NCBI GenBank assembly: GCA_032629725.1
Contig: JAFEVB010000036.1
Coordinates: forward strand, 1,488,001 to 1,552,000
Direction of reading: 5' to 3'
From: Gremmenia infestans
Taxonomy: Eukaryota; Ascomycota; Leotiomycetes; Helotiales; Hamatocanthoscyphaceae
Length of the DNA: 64,000 nt
Below are positions 10,942 to 23,087 of the stretch, piece by piece. Every line of letters starts with the position of its first letter. Position 1 is the stretch's first letter. Under the pieces are notes generated by a model. That model ran no database searches. It saw only the letters and a list, made by a program, of their open reading frames with translations, and had not been told where the DNA came from. The translations under genes were made by a program, and so were the position numbers.

Positions 10942-11899
10942 ATGTCGGCCACAAGCACTCCTGGTAGTGCGTCCGCGCCGAAATCCATGTCGTCAAGGCT
11001 TCTCACCATGAAATTCATGCAAAGAGCAGCAGCTTCTCCACCCTCATCACCTTCCACTCCAGACGAACCTCCCACCAAGCGCCGGAAAAAGGGGACCGAC
11101 TCATCACCTTCGAAGTTCGATGTAGACGCTCTGGCGGATCAACGAGCCATACAAAAAGCATTAGCAGACGAGGAAGCAAAACGGCAAGCAGCGCTCGACC
11201 GGCAGGCTGCGGAAGCTGGGGATACACGATGGGTATTGAGCTTTGAGGATCAAAAGCAGACGGCTGCGTCTTCAGCGTTGGCCTTACGGGTAGTGCAAAC
11301 GGGTTACGCAAATCTAGACAGCTTACCATCACTGCAAGTTCGATCTATGGAGGAGGAGCAGGAGGATAAACCTATTGTTGTAGGACGGCGGAGCTATGGA
11401 AAATTTAATAAGGTTTTGGAGGTGAGATCCCTTCATGTAACGGATATCTGACCTCGGACTATACTGAGTTCTGTAGAAGCAGCAGGATCCAGAAGCAGAG
11501 GATTCTTCGGAATCTGTTTCTGATGAGGACGACGACGAGTCCAACAGTGGCGGCGAATCCGATAATGACGATCCCTCGAAGGACTATTATAACGACTCCC
11601 GGGAGACTGAGGCTATGGACCGACTTAAAAAGCAACGGAAAGCGCAGAAACACAAAGAGAAAGCCGCTTTGCTGAAGCAAGGGAAGGATAGGAAGAAGAA
11701 AGAGGTTAATTTGAATGGATTGACTTCTCTATCTGGAAAGGCCACCCCACAAAAGGGACCTTGCCACCAGTGTGGAGGACCACATTTCAAACGAGAATGT
11801 CCCGAACTATCTGGCGGAGACGGGTCACGGTTGAAAGGCAAGAGAGGCTTTCAAGGAGGAGACGAAGGACCACCTCGGAAAACTATAAGGGCGCGGTGA
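10942..11899 (+). CDS. Zinc-knuckle (CCHC-like) protein, function unknown, 2 exons
   Basis: Exons 10942-11421 and 11477-11899 are joined by a 55-base GT-AG intron (phase 0) and give 300 residues. The N-terminal third is Ser/Pro-rich with a basic KRRKK stretch (possible nuclear signal), followed by an Ala/Glu helix-like section. A conserved-looking block (DTRWVLSFEDQK) and an YGKFNKVLE segment end exon 1. Exon 2 begins with a strongly acidic Asp/Glu/Ser run, then a basic coiled-coil-like KKQRKAQKHKEKAALLKQ, and near the end the knuckle CHQCGGPHFKREC (C-x2-C-x3-H-x4-C, one residue shorter between Cys and His than the retroviral-type knuckle). Nucleic-acid binding in the nucleus is likely but inferred. 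The ATG at 10942 is the first in frame. Confidence 0.8.
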
Positions 11900-14800
11900 T
11901 AAAGATACGGAACCCTTGACAACAGTTTGGAGGATCGATACGCTCATGGCCCGGTCTATGCAATAGTGCAATTCCTTCGGAGCAATTCGAAAGTCTGAGG
12001 GGCGGAGAAGACACTATTGACAAGTTTGGAGTCGCAAAAGTGGAAGTTTGATACCCCAAGATTGAAAGCAGACCCTAGGGAGTCACCCACCCAGTCCTAT
12101 GCTTAGTGGACCTGGTAGTAATTATACATGATTTATGAGATGTCAAGGTTGCCCATATATACTTTTCCCTCGTAACTTGCGAGGGCTGAATAAGAGCTGT
12201 TCTTCCTCAGCACTTGGAACTGGAACCTTTATTTTCCTGTTTTTGGAGCAAGCGAATATATCCTCACATTTCTGGGGCAAAGCTAGACACTGACACCGAG
12301 AAAACCAAATACGCATATATCATCGGAGGATCCTCCGGGGGAAAACCCCTCCGGAGAGGATATCCTTTTGCATCGGGTTTTGGTTGGACGCCTCCAAACA
12401 CTATTATCGCGCAATCCGGAGCATAACCTCCCATAATACGGTTGCATTTGGCACATTATATAACTGACGTGCCAAGCATACATTATCTACGCATGTTCCT
12501 TCTGGAATGTCTCTATCAATCTCTCCATCCCATTCATCACGACAAGCGCAGTACAGTAGGCGCGCATGTGGCTAAGCCAAATCAAAAGGCAAAATTTCCA
12601 GTGCCTTCAATTACCATCCCATCACATTGCAATAACAATCACTTCCTTTTGAAAGCTATAATATTTCTCGCGTCTATATGGAATTCTCAAATTGTTGGTA
12701 ACACAGGACTGATCACTTCTACGGCATTCTAGGTGCTGTAGACTTGGACTGGTATTCGGTATTCATGATTCAGTGTGGACGACAAGGCGAAGGAGGTTGT
12801 GGCTCTGCGTCGCTTAGTCATCGGCGCTAGTGTCATATGACCACCATGTGACCAACATATCCCGACACAAATTGACGGCCGTGGCGGAGGCTATTGCGGC
12901 TATTGGCATTGTAGCGCCTGCCAAAACCCACGCTATGATCTCAATCACCTCATGGCACTCTTTCAACCCTCCGCGCAAGTGCCCCAAGCCTTGGTGTGAG
13001 CAGATTATCATTCTCCACATCTACTAAATCAAGACTCCAAATACAACCCAGACGGTTATGCAGAGGACGAGGAATGTATCCTCTTCAGCAGTTCTACGCC
13101 GCACAAGTTGAATCGACTCTGGGGGATCTCAGGACATGCAGTATAGAACATGAGGAAACTACTTTATGGTGCTTTGTAGCCCCATATCCACATAACTCAA
13201 CAAAATGGTTCTCTCTGACGAGAAGATCAGGACGGCGACGTGCGCAGGCTCCTACTTAGACCTACCTGGAGGCCTACATGTGCTATTTTACAGGTATTGG
13301 AAAGAGCCGATTGTGAAAAGTAGCTCAACTATCAACAGGGCAAACATTATGCTGAAGAAGACGCTGTATCGATATTTGTTAGACGTTCGTGTCTAAATGA
13401 TAGTCTAGGTGGACCTCTAGGACCATCCTAAGTGGGGTCTTGTTTCTTCCTATTTGCGCGAATGATTTGTTAACCTCGCGGGTTTTGACTTGTCAAACAT
13501 CTTTGCAGCTTGGAATTTGTGGCTTCAGGAAGGGTTTAATGTCAATACAATATCTCGCTCACAAGCCCCACTTTCCTACCATCAAAGGCATGTTACTTTA
13601 CTTAAGCCATGATACCAGTTCCTACCTCAACTCTTGTGTAGCTGAGCCTCGGAAGCCTCTTTCCATATAATAAGTATATTATATATTATATTATATATTA
13701 TATCTATATTCTTAATATATATAACAATATTAATATAATCTATAAAGATGCTTACTAAGTGAACTATAATTGCAATTATTTAAGTAAGAAGTAGCAGAGT
13801 TGTATTTAGACTTGATGTTATTTAGTAGGAGTGAGAGTAGATAATTGAAGGTAAAGAGGCTTCTTGTATTTATGGCAGAAGGCGAGGGGAGTCATTACAT
13901 AGAGGGAGGAGAGCTGTGAATGGGCAAAGTTGGGGTCAAAAATAGCCCTTATCTAGAGCTTCCTTCCCTTCCTGGCCAACCCCTGTTGACCCTTCCCGCT
14001 TCACTTGCTGCAGGAATCATGGATCACCAAATGTGCCAGAAAAGCTTGTTTGAAAAGCTTTTCCGTCCCAAAAACATGGGTTGACTGGTCTATGTGATCG
14101 AACTGTTTCACTGTCAGTCCACCCCTTCCATGGACATCGTCACCTTGTGTTTCATTGTAACGGCGTCCTTCATCGACGCCCAGCTGAAGATCCCCTGCCA
14201 GAGCCATTCATCTGTTGACACGAGAGTCGCATCTCCAACATCTCCAACGCATTACCAACTTCCTTCATCGTGCTGTTGTCCAGGACGTCCTGATTCGTTG
14301 GAAGATACCCCGCAATTGGGCCTGCATATACATTGGGGGCGATTGAGACGCATGCAGCCATTCTTGTCATGATGCATGCATGAGCCTGTTTGAACCGCAC
14401 TAAGTCTTCTTCTTGAGCTGGATGCAGATAAGATAGCCAGCTTCCAATCAGTCTGCATCAAAACAAAGCAAATATTCCCCATGTTTCGATCTCAACATCT
14501 GCTCTCCAAGTGGAAAACCACTCTTCTATCACCTCAGATCAAACAATCTTATCTACTTTGAATTTTATGCTTTTCTTCGATTCATACTTGACCAAACCAC
14601 ACCACCGTTCCGCAGAATTCCGAATTTGCAAGTGCACATTTCAAATTCAGCCAAAAGTTCACAGTCCAGCTACGGGATCAGCTAAAAAAAGCCGAAGCCG
14701 CAAAACCCGAGGAGAAGGTGTCCAAGCTACATAGTAGTAGCAATTTCGGAGCTTGACGTTGGATACAGCCAAGGAATGTTTGTCAGTTCGCTTAGTTCAT

Positions 14801-15137
14801 AGGGCCAACTCGTGCCTGCCCCTGCTAAGTAGTTGGTTTGAATCAGGCAATCCTGGAGAAGCCGAGACATTTCATTTTGACTGCGATGGGCCATTAGTGG
14901 AAGAAATATGGCTATTGCGCTTTAGTAAGCAGGGGGCATGAACATCTTGATAATGCAGTGTCGAGGCGTGAAGCAAAACGACTTAGTTCCTTGACAGAAG
15001 CGGGGCTGTTGCCTATTTGAACCTTACGTGGCTACGCAAGTCGTTCCCTGGTGACAGAGGCCCTCGAAAAGGATTTGGCAGAGCACTTTTCATCAGAGCG
15101 AAACCTAAAATTCTCTCTCTGCTCAACAATCAGAATC
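11900..15137. other. Gene-poor intergenic region with an AT-rich patch
   Basis: No gene can be supported in this 3.2 kb. It contains a possible 5S rRNA fragment (separate entry), a 14-base palindrome of CGG/CCG type at 12,324-12,337, and an AT-rich patch of TATAT runs at about 13,668-13,790 that resembles decayed repeat DNA. Two minus-strand stretches read somewhat like protein (12,814-13,020, a hydrophobic Ala/Ile-rich segment; 14,001-14,482, overlapping frames). Neither has a domain I recognise, and neither can be extended convincingly by splicing, so they may be gene remnants or chance. Confidence 0.4.
12063..12113 (-). pseudogene. Possible 5S rRNA 3'-half fragment
   Basis: Read on the minus strand, the block AGGACTGGGTGGGTGACTCC followed by CTAGGGTC resembles the conserved 3' half of fungal 5S rRNA (the TTAGTA-TTGGGTGGGTGACC-CC-GGGAATCCC stretch that includes the internal control region). 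I could not find a matching 5' half upstream, and the paired 3' end is not evident, so it looks like a truncated copy. Fungal genomes often have dispersed 5S pseudogenes. The match was judged by eye only. Confidence 0.35.
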
Positions 15138-15812
15138 ATGCCCCAGTTTGCTCTCAGCACAGAAATCAAGGATGATGACTGGGACGTCTTGTTCCGCATT
15201 TTCTTCGAATCGTTTTCCGATGTGCCTGAAACGGAGATGATGTATCCTCGCGGTCTCGAACCCTCCTACCGCGCCAAGAATGCTGCAATGTTCGCGAATG
15301 GGTTGAAATCCGGCCCAGTAAAAGAAGAGATAGCAAATCTCATGGATACTGAAAGTGGACAAATCGTCTCGTTCGTCACAGGCAAGATTTATGATGGCCC
15401 GCTGGGAATCGTGAATGGAGATCTTGCAAAACAGGCCCCACCTATCAAGCTACCACACATCGAAGATCCGCATGATAGGGAGTACTGCGAGTGGTATTGG
15501 GAACAGGGGAGGGCGATTTTGAGGGGTTTGGAAGAACTACATGTTCCACACGTTCACTTGCGTATGCTTTGCACCGATTTGGCGTGGCGAGGCCAAGGCG
15601 CTGCCACGACATTGCTTAATTGGGCTATGGATGAGTTCGCGAAGAAGAGGGGCATTGGGAGATGCGTGTTGTCTGTGAGCCCGGAGGCGCATGAGCGTGG
15701 GTTTTATGAGAAATTCGGGTTCCGCGTTATTCATGTCAGCGACTTTGCGGATGAGGAAAAGTGGCCGGGAAGAGGGAGGGCACCGATTGTGATTATGATG
15801 AAGGATTTTTAG
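15138..15812 (+). CDS. GNAT-family N-acetyltransferase
   Basis: This is an intronless 224-residue protein. The C-terminal half is a GNAT fold: the strand LRMLCTDLAWRGQGAATTLL carries the acetyl-CoA pyrophosphate loop motif (R-G-Q-G-A-A, about residues 153-158). It is followed by a helix, VLSVSPEAHERGFYEKFGF (typical motif B with Tyr before the Phe-Gly pair) and a final strand ending IVIMMKDF. The N-terminal half (DDDWDVLFRIFFESFSD) matches the common fungal subgroup whose substrates are unknown. Cytosolic location is likely because no targeting signal is seen. The frame stays open upstream to 15,051, but the first ATG is at 15,138, so that was taken as the start. It converges with the ABC transporter gene. 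Confidence 0.85.
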   Translation: MPQFALSTEIKDDDWDVLFRIFFESFSDVPETEMMYPRGLEPSYRAKNAAMFANGLKSGPVKEEIANLMDTESGQIVSFVTGKIYDGPLGIVNGDLAKQAPPIKLPHIEDPHDREYCEWYWEQGRAILRGLEELHVPHVHLRMLCTDLAWRGQGAATTLLNWAMDEFAKKRGIGRCVLSVSPEAHERGFYEKFGFRVIHVSDFADEEKWPGRGRAPIVIMMKDF

Positions 15813-16069
15813 GGGCAGCTTGAAATGAACATTTAAAACGCTTGGCTAAGTAGTTGCTCACCTTTACTGTGCTATATAGGTAGATTGTCCTGCCAACTTG
15901 ATATCCAGAGTCGCCATAAACTTGAAAAACACAATGTTTGAATCATAATCGCCTCCTTCATTGGCCGATAAATCATCAGACAGACCACTGACGGCTGATC
16001 GCCCATTTGGAAATATTGGTAAGCCATATGTTACAGATCTAGCAACGAATACAACCGTTACCCGCATGT

Positions 16070-19000
16070 CTAATGTCTAATCTGCTGATCGTTGTACAAT
16101 GACCTAAACAAAGATGGCTTGGCTAGCAGATTTGCCGGGCTATCACATTCCATCAACTCACCCCCCTCAAGGACTGCAACGCGATCAAAGTCCATGATGG
16201 TGTTTAGACGGTGGGCTACAGTGATCAGAGTGCAGTCTTCAAATACTTCTCTGATAATGCTCTGCATCAAGTCGTCGGTTTCCTGATCCACGCTACAATT
16301 CTTAGAGCTGGATTACACCCAAAAGACACTTTTCAAGAAAAAACTTGCCTGCTTGTTGCTTCGTCCAAAACTACTATCTTAGCCGGGCGGAGAATAGCCC
16401 TTGCGAGAGAAAAAAGCTGTCTCTGGCCGTGGCTCAACACCTCGGAGTCCATGTCGCTGTCGATACTGCCAGTGATAGGTATGATACTCTCCAAGTTCAC
16501 CCTCTTCAAAGCTTGCACCAAAGAGGCCTCTTCTGCTATCCCGCTAGGGTCAAGGTTTTCCCTGAAGGTGCCCCGGAGGAAAAAGGTCTCTTGCGGTATA
16601 GCGTTGAGACGTGAGCGTGTCGTTTCCCGGGGAACCTTTGTGACGTCTATGCCGTCAATGAGGATGGTACCTTGGTGCAGCTCAATCAACCGGAATAAGG
16701 CGAGAATCAAAGAGCTTTTGCCACTATTTTTGGGTAAGCGACCGAGACTAGCTCCTTGGTTGTATGTACTGACCTGCCACTTTTTCCGCATATGGCTATC
16801 TTCTCGCCAGGGTTAATGGTCAAGGAGATGTTCTTGAATGCCGGGTTTTTATGCTCGTCGCTAGTCACTCGTTAGCCATGGCAATGGGTCAGGCCTAAAG
16901 TTAGCTACACAATTTGCAACATTGACTCGGGCTATTCAAGAAATTCAACTCACTTGTAAGAGGCGGACGCATCTACGAATTGTACTCTCCCATGCCGTGG
17001 CCAATCATCACTTGGGACCATAATCTCTTGTGGCAAGTTCTCCGACTTCGTCGACTCGCTGAAATCCTTGATTCTCGATACGCTGCCAATTGAGGTTTCC
17101 AGTGTGGTCCAAAATAACACCACGTTTTTCAGCGTATCGTTGAAAGACATGAGGTTTACAAGGGCAACTCCAATGTAACCGGACTTGGACCGAGTTCCAA
17201 CAGCAATGCCCACTAAAACCAACACTATAGCTGTGACCATGAGATCTAAAACGAGTGTGAGCCATCGCTGGACCATAAAAAGAAGGTATAGTGGTCTTTG
17301 TGAGGTATCGAGGAGTTGGGAGTTCAGCCTTTTGTTGGTTATCGTCCATCCGAATGCTCGAATTGTCCGCAATCCCCGCAGTGTTTCCAGAAAATGTGTA
17401 CTACGCGTGAATCAGCTTTCGGATTCAAAACTCAGTGATCCGCCAGGAATACAATGCGCGGATAGACTTACTATAGTGGCGCTTTTGCTTCCAGCTCTAA
17501 TGAACGGAGTTGACGAGAGGTCCGTAGGTAGAATTTTTGGATCATGTATATTGCCCCAACTATAACCGGAAAAAATATGGCAAGGTACGGTGATGCAACA
17601 GCGATGACTATAGCCTGCCCAAATGAGATCAAGGTGAAAGACGCTAAGTTCATGAGCGAGTTTGGCAGTTCCGTGTCGATAAGGAGAATGTCTTGTGAGA
17701 ATCTGTTGGTCATAGATCCGGCCTCGGTTTGATGGAAAACGATCAATGGTGCGGACAGGGCTGTTCGAAGAAGGTTTTGATGAAGGTTTTTACCCGACTT
17801 GGTGGCCATCGAGGTATAAGCGTGTTTTGCGAGAAGGGAGATTGATGCTAAGCACAGTATCTGAAGGAGACTGTATACCCCCAGGTACATACCATTTTTG
17901 CCAGGGCCGGCGTCAGACCACCAGCTCAGCCATACAAGAGGAAAATTGTAGAAAAAAGCGAATGATCCAGCCAGCACAAAATAGAGCACCATACTCCAAG
18001 TCCCAATGGACGCAAAGTAGTACGAATACACTGATAGATCACTGTTGTGTAAGTAGTTGTCCGAAAGGCCAGTAGCAGTAGTCTGCTCTTGAGGTCGAGC
18101 AGCAAGCTCGGGCGTGCCGTGAACTGGATTGCTAGTTTCGGGTAATATCTCCATGCCATCGAATGCTAGTCGAGTTCCCATGAGAGATTCGGGAGGTCCT
18201 TGTTTGATGACGGTTCCACTAGACCCGAGCACAATAACGTGGTCAGCGGAAGGTAGGAATTCAATATCGTGGGTAAATAGTAGGACGGTAGCCTCTCTTT
18301 GGCGGAGTAAGCCCCCAGCTCCAAAAACCCGGGTGAACACCCTTTGCTTTGTCGTTGCGTCAAAGCTGTTAAAGACATCATCGAATGTTGCAATGTTCTT
18401 TCTTGAATAAACCGCCCGAGCCATTGCCACTCTTTGTTTTTGCCCTCCACTTAGTCCCAGACCGTTGGTACCCAGCAATGTTTGATCTCCTGAAGGTAGT
18501 CTGGCCAGATCATCCTTCAACGACACAGCATCGACGACAGTATCGTACCACAGACTCTCAAATGGCAAAGACCCAAGAATGTTTTGTCGAAGGGTTGCAT
18601 TGACCAAAAAAGGTGTTTGATCACAAAATGCCACTTCCAAAGAAGGGAGTTGTATGCGCCCTTTCGAAAAGGGGATCTCGCCTAAGATGGCGCTGCAGAG
18701 TGTTGATTTCCCAGAGGCCACGGGCCCAATTATCATAGTCATCTGTGACCCCGGAATGCGGAGATTGAGATCATTAAGGACATAAGAATTTTCGTTCCAG
18801 CCGAATGAGCCATCTTGTATTGTTATATCCGAAGGAATCGATACTCCGTTCGCCGACGTTGTTGAAGCAAGTGTTGAAGCTAAAATTGTGTTGACATCGA
18901 TGCTCGTCTTCTCCAGGGGTGTATTCCGGTCTTCCGCCGTGAGCGATTCGTCGATTCTTGTTTGAACTTTGGTATTCAATAATTCTCGGTTGTCGTTCAA

Positions 19001-21066
19001 GGAATCAGTGGAAAGGTAGAGACTGATCCGACCAAAAGAGCTAACAGCTGATGCCAGTTGCGGTATAGCTTGGAAGAGGGTCGACAGTGGCTGCGTTATG
19101 AGCAGGAGCGCAGATATTGAAGTGTAAATTGTCGATGAATCAAAGGTCGAGCTATCATGGTTCTCGACGTAGACGAAGAAAGCATACGTAATAATTGGAG
19201 AAATCATAAGAGGTGCAAACGCTGTATTTGGTCAGCCTCTTCAAAAAGAAATTCGAAAGCGGGACACTACCAAAAAATGCTGTCCAAACTACTACGTCTC
19301 GGAAGCGCTTGGCTGACTGGAGCTCAACTATCCTCAGTGTTTGAATTATGCTAGCTAGCGTTTGCGACAGCCCTAACATTTTTACACCTTTTATAGCCGA
19401 AAATGTAGCTGCTGTAGTAGCTGGGCATGTGAGATTGCAGGTTCTCTACAAGTGCGTAAGTCTACTCACCTACTCGCTTCTGTATAACCGCCATCCACTC
19501 GCGCTGATAGTTGTTTGCTCTGAAACTGAGCCAAACAGAAGCAGTACCACTAACTGTAAACAAATCACGATCAGAATTATCCTCGAGGAAGGAGAGGGGT
19601 AGACATGCCTGCAGCTACGGCCATCGGAGCCATGAAGGCGAGACCGACTTTTGTATACAAGAGCCAAGTTGCTAGACCGGCCTCTAAAATGTTAGCCCAA
19701 ACTTCATGCATCATTCTTAGTGCGAATATGATTCGTTCAGTGTCAGAGCTCATCAGTGTCACCGCTGCAGCATTGTCGAACGCTCCAATCCCAGTTTGTG
19801 TTGTCTTGTGATATATTGCCGATACCAAGACGCCACGTATCATGGTCAAGCATCGGTATGTCAGGCGGTAATAAATGCCGGTGGAAATCTAGCAAGTCAT
19901 GAGAATTTTGCCTGGATAACGGGGCGCATCGCTGAATACTGACCGCTATACCTAGGTAAACAATCCCTAGAAATTCCAATTAGCTTGTTTATCAGAGGAG
20001 TAGCATGAAAGTTACCATATGCTCCAATAAGGCCATAACTCCGGTTTGAAGTGTTATTGGTGACAGGTTGTTGCAAATCTATGATTAGTCGATTAATAAG
20101 AAGTGGTTGGCAGAACTTGAAGCCAACAAGACAGAGACGAGGAATGACTGCGGCTGCAAATGGCCGAATGAGAGCCCAGAAAGTAGCACAGATAGCGCGG
20201 TAGCTACCTTTGCTTGCACCCACTATTCAAGTTAGCCCTGCTCGCCCGCTGGATATAAAATCAACTTACCTGTCTCCCAGGCAGCTAGGAACTCGGGTAA
20301 CAAAATTGTCGCGGAGAGCTCCTCGTTGAGGGAATACAAATCCCCGATGTTCAAGATCTTCCTCCGTCCCTGAGCCAAAAGATTGCTTAGCCACCAGAAC
20401 AATGACGTATTGAAGATGCCCCCCTTCTGCTCAGGGCTAAGCTTTTGATCTTCGTGGCCCAGATATCGGCCTTTTTCTGTTGCCTCGAGGAGAAGTATGC
20501 TCAGCTTCAGAAATGACGCCGTTGTAAAGAGTATCGCAATATTATGGTAGCCAATTAACCAAATAGTCCTCAGTTGAACGCCGTCAAAAACGAGGGTGAA
20601 AAGAAGATAGAAATTCAAGATAGCTGATGGACGGATCGATTTTGTATGCTCGAGGAAGGATAACATGCAGAGAAAAACGACCACAATGTTATTTAGCGCT
20701 ATTGATGGAATAGCCGTTCTGGTTTTCTCTGCGCTGTGGATACATATGAGGATCAATAGCGCGACCTGCATTATTCCATAAATGATGATAAAGACCTAAG
20801 AAAGAATGCATTAGTGGTGATAATAAGCAGAAGGAAGAGGGTATGACTAGTTTGGTATTTTTAAAGCCCGTGCCCGAAACTCTTCTCGGGCTTGTCCACA
20901 AGTAATAAGTTCTTCGTACCGCCGCTAGTATGAACAGAATGGAGGGACCTATGGAGAGAATGCTCTGTTCAAACAAAAGAGTAAAATCAAAGTCGTCACG
21001 ACACCCCCCACTAACTGTTGGACCAAAGCTGTCATCGAGACAAGTGTTCATTTTCGTTTGATTCAT
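16070..21066 (-). CDS. ABCC-type full-length ABC transporter, 12 exons
   Basis: Predicted membrane exporter of 1,453 residues. Exons (minus): 21066-20848, 20795-20270, 20222-20016, 19966-19944, 19888-19605, 19549-19470, 19411-19271, 19221-17472, 17400-16954, 16860-16774, 16723-16349 and 16292-16070; all joins keep frame. Order: N-terminal membrane domain, TMD1, NBD1, TMD2, NBD2. NBD1 has Walker A GPVASGKST (about residue 660), signature LSGGQKQ and a Walker B reading ATFDDVFNSFD, with Asp instead of the catalytic Glu, as usual in ABCC NBD1. NBD2 has Walker A GKSGSGKSSL (rebuilt across an intron), signature LSHGQRQ and VVLDEATSSVD, also rebuilt across an intron that starts GC. Exon 4 is only 23 bases. 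The acceptor before exon 6 and the GTCATA donor of intron 1 are the least certain joins. The start is the ATG at 21,066. Substrate unknown; drug or metabolite efflux is likely from the family. Confidence 0.88.
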
Positions 21067-21230
21067 GGTAACTGCGGTTATTGATTTCAAAGTTTAGCTC
21101 TTCTGCAAAATAGGATGTGAGCACCAGCAAATGGGTCCTACGATGCTTTTATTTGGATCAAGATAAAGTAACATGTGCCGCATGACGTTATTACCATATG
21201 CAAAACCTCCTTACAGCGACGCAACTAACT
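21067..21230. promoter_or_regulatory. Promoter-side flank of the ABC transporter gene
   Basis: This short stretch of ordinary base composition lies between the ABC transporter start and the AT-rich island, and is the likely core promoter. The island begins abruptly at about 21,233. No specific binding site was recognised. Confidence 0.4.
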
Positions 21231-21232
21231 AG

Positions 21233-22920
21233 TGCTAAAACGCGATTTTTTAGCAAGGATCCTCTTAAACGAAAAACCTTTTAAATCGCAATTATTAAAT
21301 TGCGATTTGCTCTATAATTATATGCTTGATTTAAAATCCGACCTTATAGTATAATTTCTTATACTTATATAGCTTTATGCTTTAGTTTTTATATAATTTA
21401 GAAAAGTATAAAAAAAAAGATAATTTATATATAAATTATATTTTTTCTATAGTTAATAATATCTAAAATCTATAAATAAGCTTTTTTTATAACTTTAATA
21501 TAACTATTATAAGCTATCTTTTTTTTCTTTTATATTCTTTTTTTCTATCTTTTCTAAATTCTATATAGACCCTTTTAAGTAAAATAAGATAATATTAATA
21601 TATTTAGTTTTTTTTTAAAAGAGTATCTATTTAATAGTTATATAGATTAGTTTTATAACTATAAAAATTAGTAGTAGCTTAGCTTTTTCTAATTTATATA
21701 ATTTCTATTCTAATAGTTCTTAGATATAAAGCTAGTCTACTTTCTAATCTTTAGAATTTCTAGTTATTAAGTTCTTAATAATATTTATTTCTTTTATTAT
21801 TACTTTACTTTTTTCTATTTCTTATATTTTATTCTTAATTATTTTATTCTTTTTTATATCTACTTTATTATCTATAGTTTTTTTATTAACTTTTAATTTT
21901 AAGTTTTTATTTATTATAGTTAGAGTTTTTAGTATTATTTATTCTAAGTTCTATAATTTAACTTTTTCTTTTTTCTTTTTTTCTATTTTAATATCTTAAT
22001 TATAAATTAAAATATTTATAGTTTATTTATAAAATTATTTAATTAAAATCTCTATATAGATTACTATTATAAGTAAACTAGTATAAAGAAAAACTATTAT
22101 ATATTCTTATTTATTATTTTAGCTAAATATCTTAAAAAAAGATCTTAAATAAAAAAGAGAAAGTATTAATAATATAAATAAGCTTAGCTTCTCTATTATA
22201 ATAGCTGCTTATAAATATAAATAAACCTATTTTTAGCTTTATAGTAAATTAGAAATTAATCTATTATTTAATTTACTTTTTATTTTTAACTTTATTTACT
22301 AGTTTATATTTTTTATTCTAATCTTTTTAATTTTTAAAATAGTAGTTTAAATTAATTAAAATTTAATAATAGCTTTATAACTATAAGTATAAATATATTA
22401 TTTTAATATAACTTTTATTTTTAGTACTTAGAAAATATTAAAATAATATTTCTTTTAAACTTTAATATAAACTATATCTAAGCTAAATAATTTTTAGAAA
22501 TATATTATAAAGAATTAATAAATTATAATAAGCTCTGAAGCCTAAGTAATAGTAAGCTATTATAACTTTTAATAGAAAATTTTAAATAAAATATAAAAAT
22601 ATATAATTTTATATTTAAAAGTAATAAAATTAGAAATAAAAAAAATCTAATTACTATAAGCTAAAAAGTATCTTCTTAATAAAAAAAACTACTAAAAATT
22701 AGTATAATTAGCTTTAATAAAATATTATAAGCTTTAAGCTTATAGTATTATAAATATTTATTATATATTATATATAATATATATATAGTTATATTATAAA
22801 TTATATCTAGAATTATATAATATATTATACTAATAATAATATAATATTTATACTACTATAGAAAGATTATATAGAAAGATTTTATAATATTATATATCTC
22901 TAGTTTACTTATTTGCTTGT
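21233..22920. repeat. AT-rich, RIP-like island between the two transporter genes
   Basis: This 1.7 kb stretch is nearly free of CpA and TpG and made of TATA, TTTA and AGCT words, the same texture as the block after 24,850. Its left edge has two hairpins. TGCTAAAA and TTTTAGCA form 8-base arms at 21,233-21,255. AAATCGCAATT and AATTGCGATTT form 11-base arms around ATTA at 21,283-21,308. On the minus strand the middle of the island would be Lys-rich if translated, as in the C-termini of pogo/Fot1-type transposases, but no catalytic block is readable. I treat it as a decayed transposable element of unknown type. Confidence 0.55.
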
Positions 22921-23087
22921 TTATAGAGTAATAGAATAGACAAGATTTGCAACCTCTTATCATTGCCAACACTTACCACCTGCCTCTTTTAGGTCACCAC
23001 TTTCACCCACCCAAGTTTAATTTGGTACTACATAGATGCAAAGTCGTGCTGCGTACCTAGGTAGGTATACAAGCTCTTCGTTTTGCG

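Noticed and set aside
19412..19470. Acceptor at CTATAAAAG (about 19,391) for ABC intron 6
   Set aside because: Using the upstream acceptor ACTACAG (exon from 19,411) adds the residues AATFSAIKG, which match the conserved ABCC segment before VKMLGL; the downstream acceptor would delete them.
21067..21090. Start of the ABC transporter at 21,090
   Set aside because: The codon at that position is TTG; the first ATG in frame is at 21,066. The same reasoning moved the CFIm25 start to 9,352 and the acetyltransferase start to 15,138.
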